64,000 nucleotides of DNA from Emticicia agri (GCF_004168285.1 NZ_SEWF01000001.1:62001-126000); one strand, 5' to 3'; shown: positions 18,078 to 28,284, counted from the stretch's first letter. Numbers and translations: made by a program. Notes: generated by a model not told the origin, from the letters alone.

Positions 18078-20444
18078 CTACTCTACTTTTAAACTTTCTA
18101 CCGGGTTGCTCAAAGCCGCCTGATAAGTCTTGAAACCAATGGTAAATAAGGCAATCAGAAAAATTATACCGAAACTACCTATCAATAATCCGGCGTTTAT
18201 TCCTGGGTTAAAAGTAAAAATATTTAATACTAATACACTGCTTAGATAACTAATCGGAAAGGCAATCAAGGCGGCAATCAGTAAGAGTTTTAAAAAACTC
18301 CATGAAAGCAAACGTATTACTTCTGAAGCACTGGCACCTAATACTTTACGAATGCCTATTTCCTTAATTCGTTTCTCGGTACTATAAGTAACCATGCCCA
18401 ATAAACCCATAATGGCTATCACAAACCCAACTAAAATAGTAATGCCAGAAAATTGCATATCTTCACCCGGAAAATAGCGTTCGTAGAGCTCCTGTGCATA
18501 CCATGAATAGACCATCGCCTCATAAGGATGATAACGTTTCCAGATTTTCTCAACAGAGGCTAATAGGGTTGTTTCATCAGCCGCATCGGCTATTTTTACA
18601 GAGAGTATATGAAACTGCTGAGGATTGTATTGAAAAACAGCCGGAGTTACGGCAAACTCGTAGTTAGCAAAACAGAAATCTTTTAATATTCCTGCTACTG
18701 TAACTTCGGTTTCATTATTCAACAAAACCATTTTTCCGATAGCTTCCTGTGGCGTACCTAAATGGAGCGTTTTAACTGCTTTTTCGTTGAGTAACACAAA
18801 CCTACCTGTTGAGTCCGAGGCTGCATCGGGTAAGTTACTGCCTGCTAACAGGGTGAGTTTCATATTATCAATAAATGACTTATCTACCGAAAAATGATGC
18901 GCTGCCGAATTTTCATCTGTGCGTTTGGCTTTAATAGCATACTGGCTTGTTCCGCTGCCAAAAGTAGCCGAAGTGAGACCAATAGTCTGTACACCTGATA
19001 GATGCGAAAGCTCGTTTTTAAGTAATTGATAATCATTACCTGCTAAGGTAATATTCAGAATATTTTTACGGTTAAAATTTTCATTTTCAGTAGCCATGTA
19101 TTCAAACTGGCTATACATGGTTACGTTCAATGCCATGTAGATAAGTGTTACTACAAACTGAATCACTATCAGGCTTTTGCGCAAACTGAGTTTTCCGAAA
19201 GTACCCGGGCCTAACTCTCCTTTCAGTACCTTGGCAGGCTGAAAACCCGATAAAATACGGGCAGGGAATACTCCTGCAATAATACCTGTCAGTAAAGTAA
19301 ATCCTCCAAAAACACCCCACATCAACAGTTTATCATCAACCTCCCACACAATCCATGAAAGATGAATATATTGTTTGATTGTAACAAAACTTCCATAGGC
19401 TATCAGCAGCGCAAAAAATGCCAGTACAATAGCTTCTATCAGAAACTGACTGACCAATTGCCCCCGCACAGCACCGGATACTTTTCTGACACCCACCTCT
19501 CTTGCCCTGCTTAATGAACGGGCTAAAGTAAGATTGGTATAATTGAAACCTGCCAGAATAATAATAACCAAAGACATCAGAAAATTGACTGATAAACTAA
19601 ACACGTCATCTACGTAAGCATTTTTCTCTAATCTTTCAAAATCGGGAGAAATATCTTTCAAGGCTTGGCGACGATAGGCATGAGTCGTTTTACCAAAATC
19701 GGTCTCTTTTTTATTGTCTTTGGCTACGGTGGCTAAAGCACGGTCAAGCGTAGCGGAGGTAATACTTTTGTTGACTAATATAAAAGTGTAGGTATCAAAT
19801 TTTGACCAGTCTTTAAGGTCTGGCTTATCTTTATTCAGGTTGGCGAAAGTTGCCATTGATACCATCAGGTCGCTTCTGAAATGTGTTCCCCTGTACTTAT
19901 AGGGTTTTAAAACGCCTGTAATGGTAAAAACGCCAAAATCAGGATGAGTAATGGTTTTACCAACCGGATTTGTTGTACCAAAAAACTTCACAGCGGTTTC
20001 ATGATTTAGTACAACCGTATTAGGTGCCACAGGATAAGAACCTTTTTCTAAAGGGAAACCAAAAATATCAAAGAAAGAAGGGTCAACATAAATCCCGTTG
20101 ACCCGTATGTTCTTGATACGGTTATTCATTTCGCCCGAAAAAAAACGAATCACCCTTGCCGATTTCTCAACAAATCCATAATCGTTTTTCAGCTTTTCTG
20201 CCAGCAAAAAAGGAGAAGTAGCATAAGAGAGTTCTTTCCCTTTTTCGTTTTTAAAATCTGTCAGAATCCGGTAAGTTCTTTCAGGATATGGATGAAAATT
20301 ATCAAATTCAAACACATTCTGAATCTGCATTAATCCTATCAGCCCGAAGGTCATGGCAAGACCTAATCCAACAATATTGATGAACGAAAAAAGCTTATTT
20401 TTCCAAAGGCTTCTAAAGGCTATTTTAAAGTAGTTGCGTAACAT
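18078..20444 (-). CDS. MacB/FtsX-type ABC transporter permease (array member 7, divergent)
   Basis: 788 residues, MLRNYFKIAFRSLWKNK at the start. It is among the most divergent complete copies: the first signature is RAREVGVRKVSGAVRGQ, the second RIKEIGIRKVLGASASEV, and the C-terminus reads NPVESLKVE instead of NPVKSLK(T/S)E. The first periplasmic core (about 45-250) shares few motifs with the others. A distinct substrate or partner is possible (inference). The start codon is preceded by a shortened CCCCTAAAGGGG element. Confidence 0.92.
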   Translation of the reverse strand: MLRNYFKIAFRSLWKNKLFSFINIVGLGLAMTFGLIGLMQIQNVFEFDNFHPYPERTYRILTDFKNEKGKELSYATSPFLLAEKLKNDYGFVEKSARVIRFFSGEMNNRIKNIRVNGIYVDPSFFDIFGFPLEKGSYPVAPNTVVLNHETAVKFFGTTNPVGKTITHPDFGVFTITGVLKPYKYRGTHFRSDLMVSMATFANLNKDKPDLKDWSKFDTYTFILVNKSITSATLDRALATVAKDNKKETDFGKTTHAYRRQALKDISPDFERLEKNAYVDDVFSLSVNFLMSLVIIILAGFNYTNLTLARSLSRAREVGVRKVSGAVRGQLVSQFLIEAIVLAFFALLIAYGSFVTIKQYIHLSWIVWEVDDKLLMWGVFGGFTLLTGIIAGVFPARILSGFQPAKVLKGELGPGTFGKLSLRKSLIVIQFVVTLIYMALNVTMYSQFEYMATENENFNRKNILNITLAGNDYQLLKNELSHLSGVQTIGLTSATFGSGTSQYAIKAKRTDENSAAHHFSVDKSFIDNMKLTLLAGSNLPDAASDSTGRFVLLNEKAVKTLHLGTPQEAIGKMVLLNNETEVTVAGILKDFCFANYEFAVTPAVFQYNPQQFHILSVKIADAADETTLLASVEKIWKRYHPYEAMVYSWYAQELYERYFPGEDMQFSGITILVGFVIAIMGLLGMVTYSTEKRIKEIGIRKVLGASASEVIRLLSWSFLKLLLIAALIAFPISYLSSVLVLNIFTFNPGINAGLLIGSFGIIFLIALFTIGFKTYQAALSNPVESLKVE

Positions 20445-20446
20445 AA

Positions 20447-20565
20447 ACTCCTAAAGGGGGACTTGTTATGGTTATAGAAAATATTTCTCTCAATTCCCTA
20501 TTTAGCTGCTTTGTATTGCACTTAAATTCAGGCATAAGCAACTCCCCTTTAGGGGCCGGGGGTGT
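20447..20565. repeat. CCCCTAAAGGGG-type intergenic palindromic element (copy 4)
   Basis: The left arm is shortened to ACTCCTAAAGGGGGACTT (from about 20448), next to the start of member 7. The right arm is GCATAAGCAACTCCCCTTTA followed by GGGGCCGGGGG, ending near the stop of member 8. The middle is A/T-rich and not conserved. Confidence 0.7.
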
Positions 20566-20568
20566 CTT

Positions 20569-22986
20569 TTACTCTGACCTCAATGATTTAATCGGATTAA
20601 CTAATGCTGCTTTAATAGCCTGATAACTTACGGTAAGCCAGGCAATAATGATTGAACCGAAAATAGCCAGTAAGAATATGCCAACTCCTAAGTCTATTTT
20701 ATACTCAAACTGTTTTAACCAATTGTTCATGAAATAATACCCTACCGGAGCAGCTATTAAGAAAGCTATACCAATCAGGAGCGTAAATTCTTTTGAGAAT
20801 AAATAGACTATATGACCCACAGAAGCACCTAATGTCTTGCGAATGCCTACTTCTTTGGTACGTTGCACGGCCATGAATGATACTAGACCATAAAGACCTA
20901 AGCATGAAATGAAGATGGCAATACCTGCAAAAATTTCGTAGAGTATTGATAGCTGTCTTTCTTGCTGATAAAAACTTTCTATGCTCTTATCGAGAAACTG
21001 ATACTCGTATAGATAGTTCGGAAAGAGCTTAGACCAGATTTTTTCTATCGATGCCAAGCCACTTTGCATATTTTGCATTTGTAGTTTTACACCCATTGTG
21101 CCAAAGAAATTTTTATTGCTGGCTATTACTAAAGGAGGTATAGCACCATGTAATGAAGTAGCATGATAATCTTTAATAACCCCTACAATTGGTGCCTTCA
21201 TTTTTCCACCCCAGAAATTAATTTCTTTTCCCAACACCTCATCAGCATTTTTTGCACCCAGTTTTTTCACCATTGTCTCATTCACTACATAGCCTTGAAC
21301 GGTATCACTTGGTGAGTAGGCTTTACCCGCTACGAATTTCAAATCAAAGGTTTTGAAATAATCGGCATCTGCCCAGTTTAAAAAGGCCGAAAAATCAGTA
21401 TCCTTTGGGCGGTGGTCGTATTGAAAAGGGCTATTCCACTGGTTATCATCTGCTGGTAATCTGAAAGCGATGCTTACACTTTTGACACCTGTTTCTTGCT
21501 GTATTTGTGTCTTCAGCAAATCGTATTTAGTCTGGCCAAGGCTATCGTTAGGGATAGGCACTCTGACAATTGCTTCTTTATCAAAACCCATAGAAGCTGT
21601 CTGGAAATAGTTCATCTGACTAACCACTACCAATGTGGCAATAATCAGGAATTGCGCAATCACAAATTGAGATACTACCAGGCCACGTCTGAGAGAAATC
21701 CCACCTATAGATTTAGCAGTAACCTTGCTCTTTAACGCCAGAATCGGGTTAAAGCTTGAAATGACTAAAGCCGGATAAAAACCAGACAGGAAAATAACAA
21801 CAATAGATACTACAACTAAAAACAGTACAATAAAAGGATTATCAATAAACGAAAGGCTTAGCGGATAATGCAATAGATTATTTAAGAAAGGCAAAGTAAT
21901 TTGAGCCAATAAAAGCGCCACCAGAACAGACATTAACGTTATTAAGGCACTTTCGCCTAAGAACTGACTTCTTAATTGCGACTTATTGCTTCCTAATGCT
22001 TTTCTGACTCCCACTTCTTTTGAACGATTTACCGCCTGTGCAGTAGCCAGATTTATGAAGTTTACGCAGGCTACTAATAGTAAGAATGCCCCAATCAACT
22101 CCAATACCCAAATCATTTCAGGGCTGATGGTATGATGAGCAAAATTACCAAAGCGGCTATCATAATGTAACTCACTTAATGGACGTATAAAGTTACGCAC
22201 GCGGCTTCTTTGCTCGGCAGTTTTGTGTTTTTTCTCAAAATCGGGCATTAAGGCATTAAATTGCTTTTCTGACATTTGTGGAGGAAGCAAAATAAAGCAG
22301 TTCCAACTGCCTGATACGCTTTCCCAGTCATTTGCATTGCCTTTCTGATTGATTAGGAAATTCTTGTAGGAGAGTACAATCTTTAATGGAAAATCTGTAT
22401 TTTTAGGTATATTTTTCAAAACACCTGTAACACGGTATGGCTCTTTCTCATTATCTCTGGTAAACGTTTTTCCGATGGCGCTTTTCCAGTCGCCAAAAAA
22501 CTTTTCAGCCATTTCTTGTGTCAGAATAGCCGTATAAGGCTCAGAAAGCATGGTTTTAGGGTTGCCTGAAATCAACGGAAAGTCAAACATTTCAAAGAAT
22601 TCCGGCTCGGCATAAAACATCCCTCCTTCATCTTTAAACTTCTTTTCTATGGTTTGTGTCTTAGGGTCATAGATATTTACCTGTGCCCCTGTTTCTGCAA
22701 TACCTGCCACTTTCTCTAATTGTGGGTAATCGGTTCTCATAGCCAGTGGCACAGGCATAGGAGATCCTCCGCCATAGCTGATACCCCCATAATGGAATTC
22801 AGATACTACCTGATAGATTCTCTCTTTTTTGGTGTGGAAATTATCGAAACTCGACTCAAACTGCACAATCAAAAAAAGAAGCAGACAAGCAGCAATGCCC
22901 ACTGCCAAACCAATAGCATTGATAGAAGCGTAGCTCTTATTACGAACCAGGCTACGAAAGGCGATTTTCAGATAGTTACGAATCAT
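20569..22986 (-). CDS. MacB/FtsX-type ABC transporter permease (array member 8)
   Basis: 805 residues, MIRNYLKIAFRSLVRNK to NPIKSLRSE. Signatures are RSKEVGVRKALGSNKSQ and RTKEVGIRKTLGASVGHI. The first periplasmic core contains KFKDEGG and AEPEFFEMFDFPL, closely matched in the edge permease (KFKDEEG, TEPEFFEIFNYPL), so these two look like the nearest relatives although about 20 kb apart. The domain layout is complete. The start codon adjoins a CCCCTAAAGGGG element. Confidence 0.93.
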   Translation of the reverse strand: MIRNYLKIAFRSLVRNKSYASINAIGLAVGIAACLLLFLIVQFESSFDNFHTKKERIYQVVSEFHYGGISYGGGSPMPVPLAMRTDYPQLEKVAGIAETGAQVNIYDPKTQTIEKKFKDEGGMFYAEPEFFEMFDFPLISGNPKTMLSEPYTAILTQEMAEKFFGDWKSAIGKTFTRDNEKEPYRVTGVLKNIPKNTDFPLKIVLSYKNFLINQKGNANDWESVSGSWNCFILLPPQMSEKQFNALMPDFEKKHKTAEQRSRVRNFIRPLSELHYDSRFGNFAHHTISPEMIWVLELIGAFLLLVACVNFINLATAQAVNRSKEVGVRKALGSNKSQLRSQFLGESALITLMSVLVALLLAQITLPFLNNLLHYPLSLSFIDNPFIVLFLVVVSIVVIFLSGFYPALVISSFNPILALKSKVTAKSIGGISLRRGLVVSQFVIAQFLIIATLVVVSQMNYFQTASMGFDKEAIVRVPIPNDSLGQTKYDLLKTQIQQETGVKSVSIAFRLPADDNQWNSPFQYDHRPKDTDFSAFLNWADADYFKTFDLKFVAGKAYSPSDTVQGYVVNETMVKKLGAKNADEVLGKEINFWGGKMKAPIVGVIKDYHATSLHGAIPPLVIASNKNFFGTMGVKLQMQNMQSGLASIEKIWSKLFPNYLYEYQFLDKSIESFYQQERQLSILYEIFAGIAIFISCLGLYGLVSFMAVQRTKEVGIRKTLGASVGHIVYLFSKEFTLLIGIAFLIAAPVGYYFMNNWLKQFEYKIDLGVGIFLLAIFGSIIIAWLTVSYQAIKAALVNPIKSLRSE

Positions 22987-22988
22987 AA

Positions 22989-23123
22989 GCCCCTAACCCC
23001 TCAAGGGGGACTTTTAAAAGTTAGATAATATTTTTCTCTAAACCCCTTTTGCTTACTTCCTATTTTAAATTTCTGGCGTAAGCAACTCCCCTTTAGGGAC
23101 GGTCCGCCGCGCGGTCGGGGGCG
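22989..23123. repeat. CCCCTAAAGGGG-type intergenic palindromic element (copy 5)
   Basis: The left arm AGCCCCTAACCCCTCAAG adjoins the start of member 8. The right arm GGCGTAAGCAACTCCCCTTT is interrupted after AGGG by ACGGTCCGCCGCGCGGTC (23099-23116), then continues GGGGG to the stop of member 9. In the uninterrupted copy at 15560 the same place reads AGGGGTCGGGGG. Confidence 0.75.
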
Positions 23124-25568
23124 TTATTCCGTTTTTAAACTCTTCACTGGATTCATTAAGGCTGCTCTGATGGATTGATAGCTGACTGTGAGCAGGGCAA
23201 TGACTACTAAAAGCACGCCTGCCAGAGCAAAAATCCACCAGTTTAAATCAGTACGATTGGCAAAATCCTGTAACCATTTCTGCATGGCGTAGTAGGCTAC
23301 CGGAGTTGCTATCACAAAGGCAATACCTACCATTTTCAGGAAATCAACCGAGATAAGATTTACGATACTGCTCACGCTTGCCCCTAAAACTTTTCGTACA
23401 CCTATTTCTTTGGTACGCTGTTCGATAATCATTAAGGCAATGGCAAATAAGCCCATACAAGAGAGCATAATGGCAATACCTGCGGCAAGGCTGAAAATCT
23501 GTGAAAGACGTTCTTCTTTATTAAACCATCGGTCAACATTTTCATTAATGAATGAGCCTTTAAACTCTTCGTTAGGAGCTAACTTCTTCCAGGTGTTTTT
23601 CACCAGATTCATTGATTCGGCCAGATTCTGATTCCCTGTTCTTATTAATACATAATTAACTCTGCCTTTAGGCGCCATTTCTAAAGTAATAGTACGATTC
23701 TCACGGCGCAAAGAGTATAAATTAAAATCAGCTATGACACCTATGATTTTTTGTTTACCAACTGCCGAATCGGGCATGAGAAACTTATCTACTCCATGTT
23801 TTTCACCCATTTGTTTCAACATACTCTCGGTTACAATTAATGCTGTTGAATCTGTACCAAATGTAGGACTGAAATCTCTGCCTTCAATGGTTTTGATACC
23901 CATTGTTTTGATGAACTCATAATCTACACGTACCCAATCTGTAAGGATGCTTTTTGAATTTTTAGTATCGCTTGCATTCGGATAATAATCAAATCCGTAG
24001 GTACTTCTTGAAGAACTTCCATCTAATCCGTTACCAAAATTGATTTGTGAACCGGATACAGCCTCAATACCTGGGTATTTTGATAACTCATTACGGAATT
24101 GTTGCACAGCGGTCTGGTTATTCAGTGCATTACCGATAGGCACACTAATAACCTGCTCTTTACTATATCCCAGTGGCTTATTTCTCAGGTATTTTAATTG
24201 CGTGAAAATTACCAGTGTACAACTGATAAGGATACATGAAATTGAAAACTGAACAATGATTAAAGAGTTGCGTAATGCGCCTGGCTTTTTACGGGTCAGT
24301 TTTCCTTTTAATACCTGAACAATATTGAAACGGGAAGAAACAAATGCCGGATACCCCCCGGCAATAAGGGTAATTAAGATAAAGCTGATAAGGCTTATGA
24401 TTAGGTTATCGGGAATTAAGAAATTATCTATAGAAAGACTGGAATCAAATAATTTATTGAATTGAGGCAAGAAAGCATAAGCGAGGCTTAAACCTAAAAT
24501 TAAAGCTACTATACAAACCATAAATGCTTCGCCCCAACCTTGCAGAAAAAGCTGTACTTTGTTTGCTCCTAAAGATTTACGTACGCCTACCTCTTTGGCT
24601 TGCGTAAACGATTTGGCAATAGTCAGGTTAATAAAATTGATAGAAGCAATTAAGACAATTACTAAAGCAATGGTTAATAAAGTGTAAATATAATTCTTGC
24701 TCATGCCACTTCCCCAACCGGTAATTTCATCAAAATGAACCTCTTTTAGTGGCATCATTAACAAACTAAGATACTGCCCTCTTGCATTTTTTAACCGACC
24801 TGCTTTCTTGGCTTCTTCTTCTGAGGTCTTCATATATTTATTAACCAAAGATTCAAAACGCTTTTCTGCATTAGCCTGAGTGGTATTAGCAGCCAATTTT
24901 ACATATACCTGATGGTTCTGACTTGTCCACCTGTCTTTGATTGGTTCATAACCTGGATTTTTTTCAGTCCGTATCAATGCATCGTACCTTACGGTAGAAT
25001 TTTTCGGGGCATCATCTATCACAGCTGTAACAATAAATGGTACTTTCTCATTTGATAAGGTAACTAATACCTGCTTACCAATAGGTTCTTCTTTACCAAA
25101 TATGTTTTCTGCTGTAGTCTTACTGATGACGATATTGTTTTTATCTGCTAAAGCACTATTAATATTTCCTTTTAATAGTGGAAATGAAAATACTTTCAGG
25201 AAATCGGCATCAACTGTTTGTATATTTTTTTCAAACTTCTTTTCCTGATATGTTAGTTCTCCGGCTCCCCAACTATAACTGGTAACCGCTTCTACTTCCG
25301 GGTATTCAGTCTTTAAAACTGGTGTAAGCGGATAGGCCATAGCAGCACTGTATTCCGGTTTTCCGGCTTTATCAGCACTATTGAAATACAAACAATACAC
25401 ACGGTCGGCGTCTTTATGAAAAGTATCATAAGAAAATTCGTAAGAGGCAGTGAGGTATAGCAGAATACTGCTACCAAAAGCAACAGCCAGACCCACCATA
25501 TTAATAGCGGTATGCACCTTGTTTTTCCAAAGCTTACGAAAGGCGATTTTTAAATAGTTCTTAAGCAT
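23124..25568 (-). CDS. MacB/FtsX-type ABC transporter permease (array member 9)
   Basis: 814 residues, the longest complete member. It starts MLKNYLKIAFRKLWKNK and ends NPVKSLKTE. Signatures are QAKEVGVRKSLGANKVQ and RTKEIGVRKVLGASVSSI. It shares with member 10 the phrase WGEAFMVCIVA (WGEAFIICIVA there), a long Lys/Glu-rich segment in the first periplasmic core and MKEVHF/MHF after it, so 9 and 10 are probably a recent tandem duplication (inference). The start adjoins a CCCCTAAAGGGG element. Confidence 0.93.
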   Translation of the reverse strand: MLKNYLKIAFRKLWKNKVHTAINMVGLAVAFGSSILLYLTASYEFSYDTFHKDADRVYCLYFNSADKAGKPEYSAAMAYPLTPVLKTEYPEVEAVTSYSWGAGELTYQEKKFEKNIQTVDADFLKVFSFPLLKGNINSALADKNNIVISKTTAENIFGKEEPIGKQVLVTLSNEKVPFIVTAVIDDAPKNSTVRYDALIRTEKNPGYEPIKDRWTSQNHQVYVKLAANTTQANAEKRFESLVNKYMKTSEEEAKKAGRLKNARGQYLSLLMMPLKEVHFDEITGWGSGMSKNYIYTLLTIALVIVLIASINFINLTIAKSFTQAKEVGVRKSLGANKVQLFLQGWGEAFMVCIVALILGLSLAYAFLPQFNKLFDSSLSIDNFLIPDNLIISLISFILITLIAGGYPAFVSSRFNIVQVLKGKLTRKKPGALRNSLIIVQFSISCILISCTLVIFTQLKYLRNKPLGYSKEQVISVPIGNALNNQTAVQQFRNELSKYPGIEAVSGSQINFGNGLDGSSSRSTYGFDYYPNASDTKNSKSILTDWVRVDYEFIKTMGIKTIEGRDFSPTFGTDSTALIVTESMLKQMGEKHGVDKFLMPDSAVGKQKIIGVIADFNLYSLRRENRTITLEMAPKGRVNYVLIRTGNQNLAESMNLVKNTWKKLAPNEEFKGSFINENVDRWFNKEERLSQIFSLAAGIAIMLSCMGLFAIALMIIEQRTKEIGVRKVLGASVSSIVNLISVDFLKMVGIAFVIATPVAYYAMQKWLQDFANRTDLNWWIFALAGVLLVVIALLTVSYQSIRAALMNPVKSLKTE

Positions 25569-25570
25569 AA

Positions 25571-25703
25571 TGCCCCTAACCCCTAAAGGGGGACTTTTTT
25601 AAGGTTATAAATATTTTTTCTTTCCACTTATATTGAAATAATCATGATATGATTATTAAAAATTACTCGTGCGCCAGCAGCTCCCCTTTAGGGGCGGGGG
25701 GCG
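25571..25703. repeat. CCCCTAAAGGGG-type intergenic palindromic element (copy 6)
   Basis: The left arm GCCCCTAACCCCTAAAGG begins next to the start of member 9. The right arm CAGCTCCCCTTTAGGGGCGG runs to the stop of member 10. The middle holds a small separate palindrome, AATCATGATATGATT (near 25640). There is no G/C module insertion in this copy. Confidence 0.75.
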
Positions 25704-25705
25704 AT

Positions 25706-28129
25706 TTATTCCGACTTTAATGACCTGACAGGATTCATTAATGCGGCTCTGATAGACTGATAGCTTACAGTAAACAAAGCTATCAACAAGGCTACTACTC
25801 CTGCTAATCCGAAAACCCACCAGGTAATTTCGGTACGATAAGCAAAGTCCTGAATCCATTTATCCATCAGATAATAAGCCAATGGCGTAGCAATCAGAAT
25901 AGCAATCACCACTAATACAACAAACTCTCTTGAAAGCAAAGCTACCAGATTTGGCACACTTGCCCCTAATACTTTACGGATACCTATTTCTTTGGTGCGT
26001 TGTGCCATCATCATTAAAGCAATGGCAAATAAGCCCATACACGAAAGAATAATAGTAAGCACAGCGGCACTCATCACAATCTGCGACATTCTCTCTTCTT
26101 TTTTATACTGATTGTTGGTGTTTTCGTCTAAGAACGAAGGCATATACTCCGATTTCGGAGCAATTTCTTTGTAGGCTTTCCCAATCAGGTCAATGGTTGT
26201 TTTAGGTGTTTCAGGTGTAAGTTTTACGAATATGTAGTTGATACCGAAATCGCCCTGATAAAGGAAAGTTATTGCTTCAATTTTGTTTTTCAGAGACTCA
26301 AAATGATAATCTTTCACTACCCCAACAATGGTTTTACCGATACTATCACCCAAAGCTACTTTCTTGCCTATGGGGTCTTTATAGCCTAAGTGTTTCACCA
26401 TAGTTTCGTTCACGATACACGCCCGGTCTTTATCTGAAGGAAACTCACGTGAAAATTCTCTACCTGCCACTAAGGTAAGACCTAATGTTTTCACATAATC
26501 GTAATCGATACTTAAGCCATTAGTGCGATAGGTTTTCCCTTCCATTTCAAAGCTATAAACCGATTTGTAGCCTGAGCCATCTTTGCCTCTGCCAATGTTT
26601 ATATCAGCCCCGGTAATGCTTACAATCTGCGATTCATTGGCCAGTTTATTACGCATAAACTCTAATACCTTGCTGCCTTGTACTTCATTCCCCACAGGAA
26701 TACTGATTACCTGTGTCTGGTCAAAACCTAAAGGTTGGTTACGTAAATAATCTATCTGCTTCCAGATAATAAGCGTACAACTAATTAATAAAATAGCAAT
26801 GCTGAATTGAGCCACAATCAAAGCACTTCTGATACCTCCTGAGCGTGAGCTTACTTTTATTTTCCCTTTTAATACTTCTACCGTATTGAATTTAGCTACG
26901 GCTAAGGCCGGATACCCTCCGGCAATTAAGGTGATAATTAAAAAGCTGGCAAGCAATAGAATACCCACCATAGGGTTAAGAAGGTTATCAAAAGTAAGGT
27001 TGCTTCTGAATAAGGTGTTGTATTGAGGCATAAGCGTAGTAGCCAATGTACAACCTATACCAAACGCTACAATACAGATGATAAAGGCTTCGCCCCAGAA
27101 TTGCCCTACAATCTGGGCTTTCAATGCACCTAATGCTTTTCTCATGCCTACTTCTTTGGCACGGGTCATTGAACGGGCAATTGAAAGATTAATGAAGTTG
27201 ATGCAGGCAATTAATAATACTAAACCACTAATTACCAGCAATATATAAGGATAAGCAATGTCTATTGAGCGGCTACCGCCTGCTTGCTTATTAAAGTGCA
27301 TTTCAGGTAAAGGCAATAAGCGCAGACTGCGTACCTCTCCCCTTTCGTCAGGTTTTGCGCCGTCTTTCTTTAGTTGCTCAATACTGCCTTTGTAATATTT
27401 TTCGGTGAAAGATTTCAGGCGTTTTTCAAAACTCAGATAATCAACTTTATCAGCCAACTGCACATATACATCATGATAATTTGAATCCCATTTTTCTTTC
27501 GAGTCCTTGTATTCAGGATTATTCTCAAAACGCATCAACATATCATTCTCGATTGATGAATTTTTTGGGGCTTTTTCCATTACGCCTGTTACCACAAAAC
27601 TTTCAATTCTGCCACCAAAATTCAATTGCACAGTTTTACCTACAGGATCAGCCTTGTCAAATATCTTTTCTGCTACTTCTTCGTTCAGCACCACACTCCG
27701 TAAATCATTCAGGGCTACATCAGGATTTCCCTTCAACATTCTGAAAGAAAACATTTTCAGAAAATCAGCGTCCACATAGCGTATATCCTCATCAATCGTT
27801 TTCTCGCCTTGTACAATCTGCACGCCGCTGCTTACAATACGTGTAGCATATTTAATTTCAGCATTGAAATCACTTTTCAAGGCAGGAGTTACAGGCGTAG
27901 ACAAATTAGACTGATATTCAATTTTTTCAGGTTGATTGATTTTAAAGTAAACTCTGAAAATGCGGTCTTTATTATCCTGAAAATCATCGTACGTAAACTC
28001 AAAATAAGCTGTCAGAAACAGCAGAATAGCACAACCAAAAGCAATAGATAGCCCAACAATATTGATTGAGGTATATGCTTTATTTTTCCAGAGATTACGA
28101 AGAGCGATTTTGAAATAATTTTTTAACAT
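25706..28129 (-). CDS. MacB/FtsX-type ABC transporter permease (array member 10)
   Basis: 807 residues, MLKNYFKIALRNLWKNK to NPVRSLKSE. It is the first permease after the ATPase gene, 155 bp downstream of it. Signatures are RAKEVGMRKALGALKAQ and RTKEIGIRKVLGASVPNL. The full duplicated layout is present: membrane segment, periplasmic core, three-helix FtsX block, membrane segment, second core, second FtsX block. The spacer upstream (28130-28284) has neither a CCCCTAAAGGGG element nor a twin-palindrome site, so transcription most likely comes from the adaptor promoter. Confidence 0.93.
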   Translation of the reverse strand: MLKNYFKIALRNLWKNKAYTSINIVGLSIAFGCAILLFLTAYFEFTYDDFQDNKDRIFRVYFKINQPEKIEYQSNLSTPVTPALKSDFNAEIKYATRIVSSGVQIVQGEKTIDEDIRYVDADFLKMFSFRMLKGNPDVALNDLRSVVLNEEVAEKIFDKADPVGKTVQLNFGGRIESFVVTGVMEKAPKNSSIENDMLMRFENNPEYKDSKEKWDSNYHDVYVQLADKVDYLSFEKRLKSFTEKYYKGSIEQLKKDGAKPDERGEVRSLRLLPLPEMHFNKQAGGSRSIDIAYPYILLVISGLVLLIACINFINLSIARSMTRAKEVGMRKALGALKAQIVGQFWGEAFIICIVAFGIGCTLATTLMPQYNTLFRSNLTFDNLLNPMVGILLLASFLIITLIAGGYPALAVAKFNTVEVLKGKIKVSSRSGGIRSALIVAQFSIAILLISCTLIIWKQIDYLRNQPLGFDQTQVISIPVGNEVQGSKVLEFMRNKLANESQIVSITGADINIGRGKDGSGYKSVYSFEMEGKTYRTNGLSIDYDYVKTLGLTLVAGREFSREFPSDKDRACIVNETMVKHLGYKDPIGKKVALGDSIGKTIVGVVKDYHFESLKNKIEAITFLYQGDFGINYIFVKLTPETPKTTIDLIGKAYKEIAPKSEYMPSFLDENTNNQYKKEERMSQIVMSAAVLTIILSCMGLFAIALMMMAQRTKEIGIRKVLGASVPNLVALLSREFVVLVVIAILIATPLAYYLMDKWIQDFAYRTEITWWVFGLAGVVALLIALFTVSYQSIRAALMNPVRSLKSE

Positions 28130-28284
28130 AGTTTTTTCAAAATTTAATGTGGGGAGGACAGGCTTTGGAATGGCAATAGCAAATGAAGCTTACTATGATT
28201 GATGTCATAATAAGCCCATTTTACAGCATTTAACGTTTATTAACTCGTCTTTTCCCCGACAGGTAGCCGGGAAATATCTTTACA

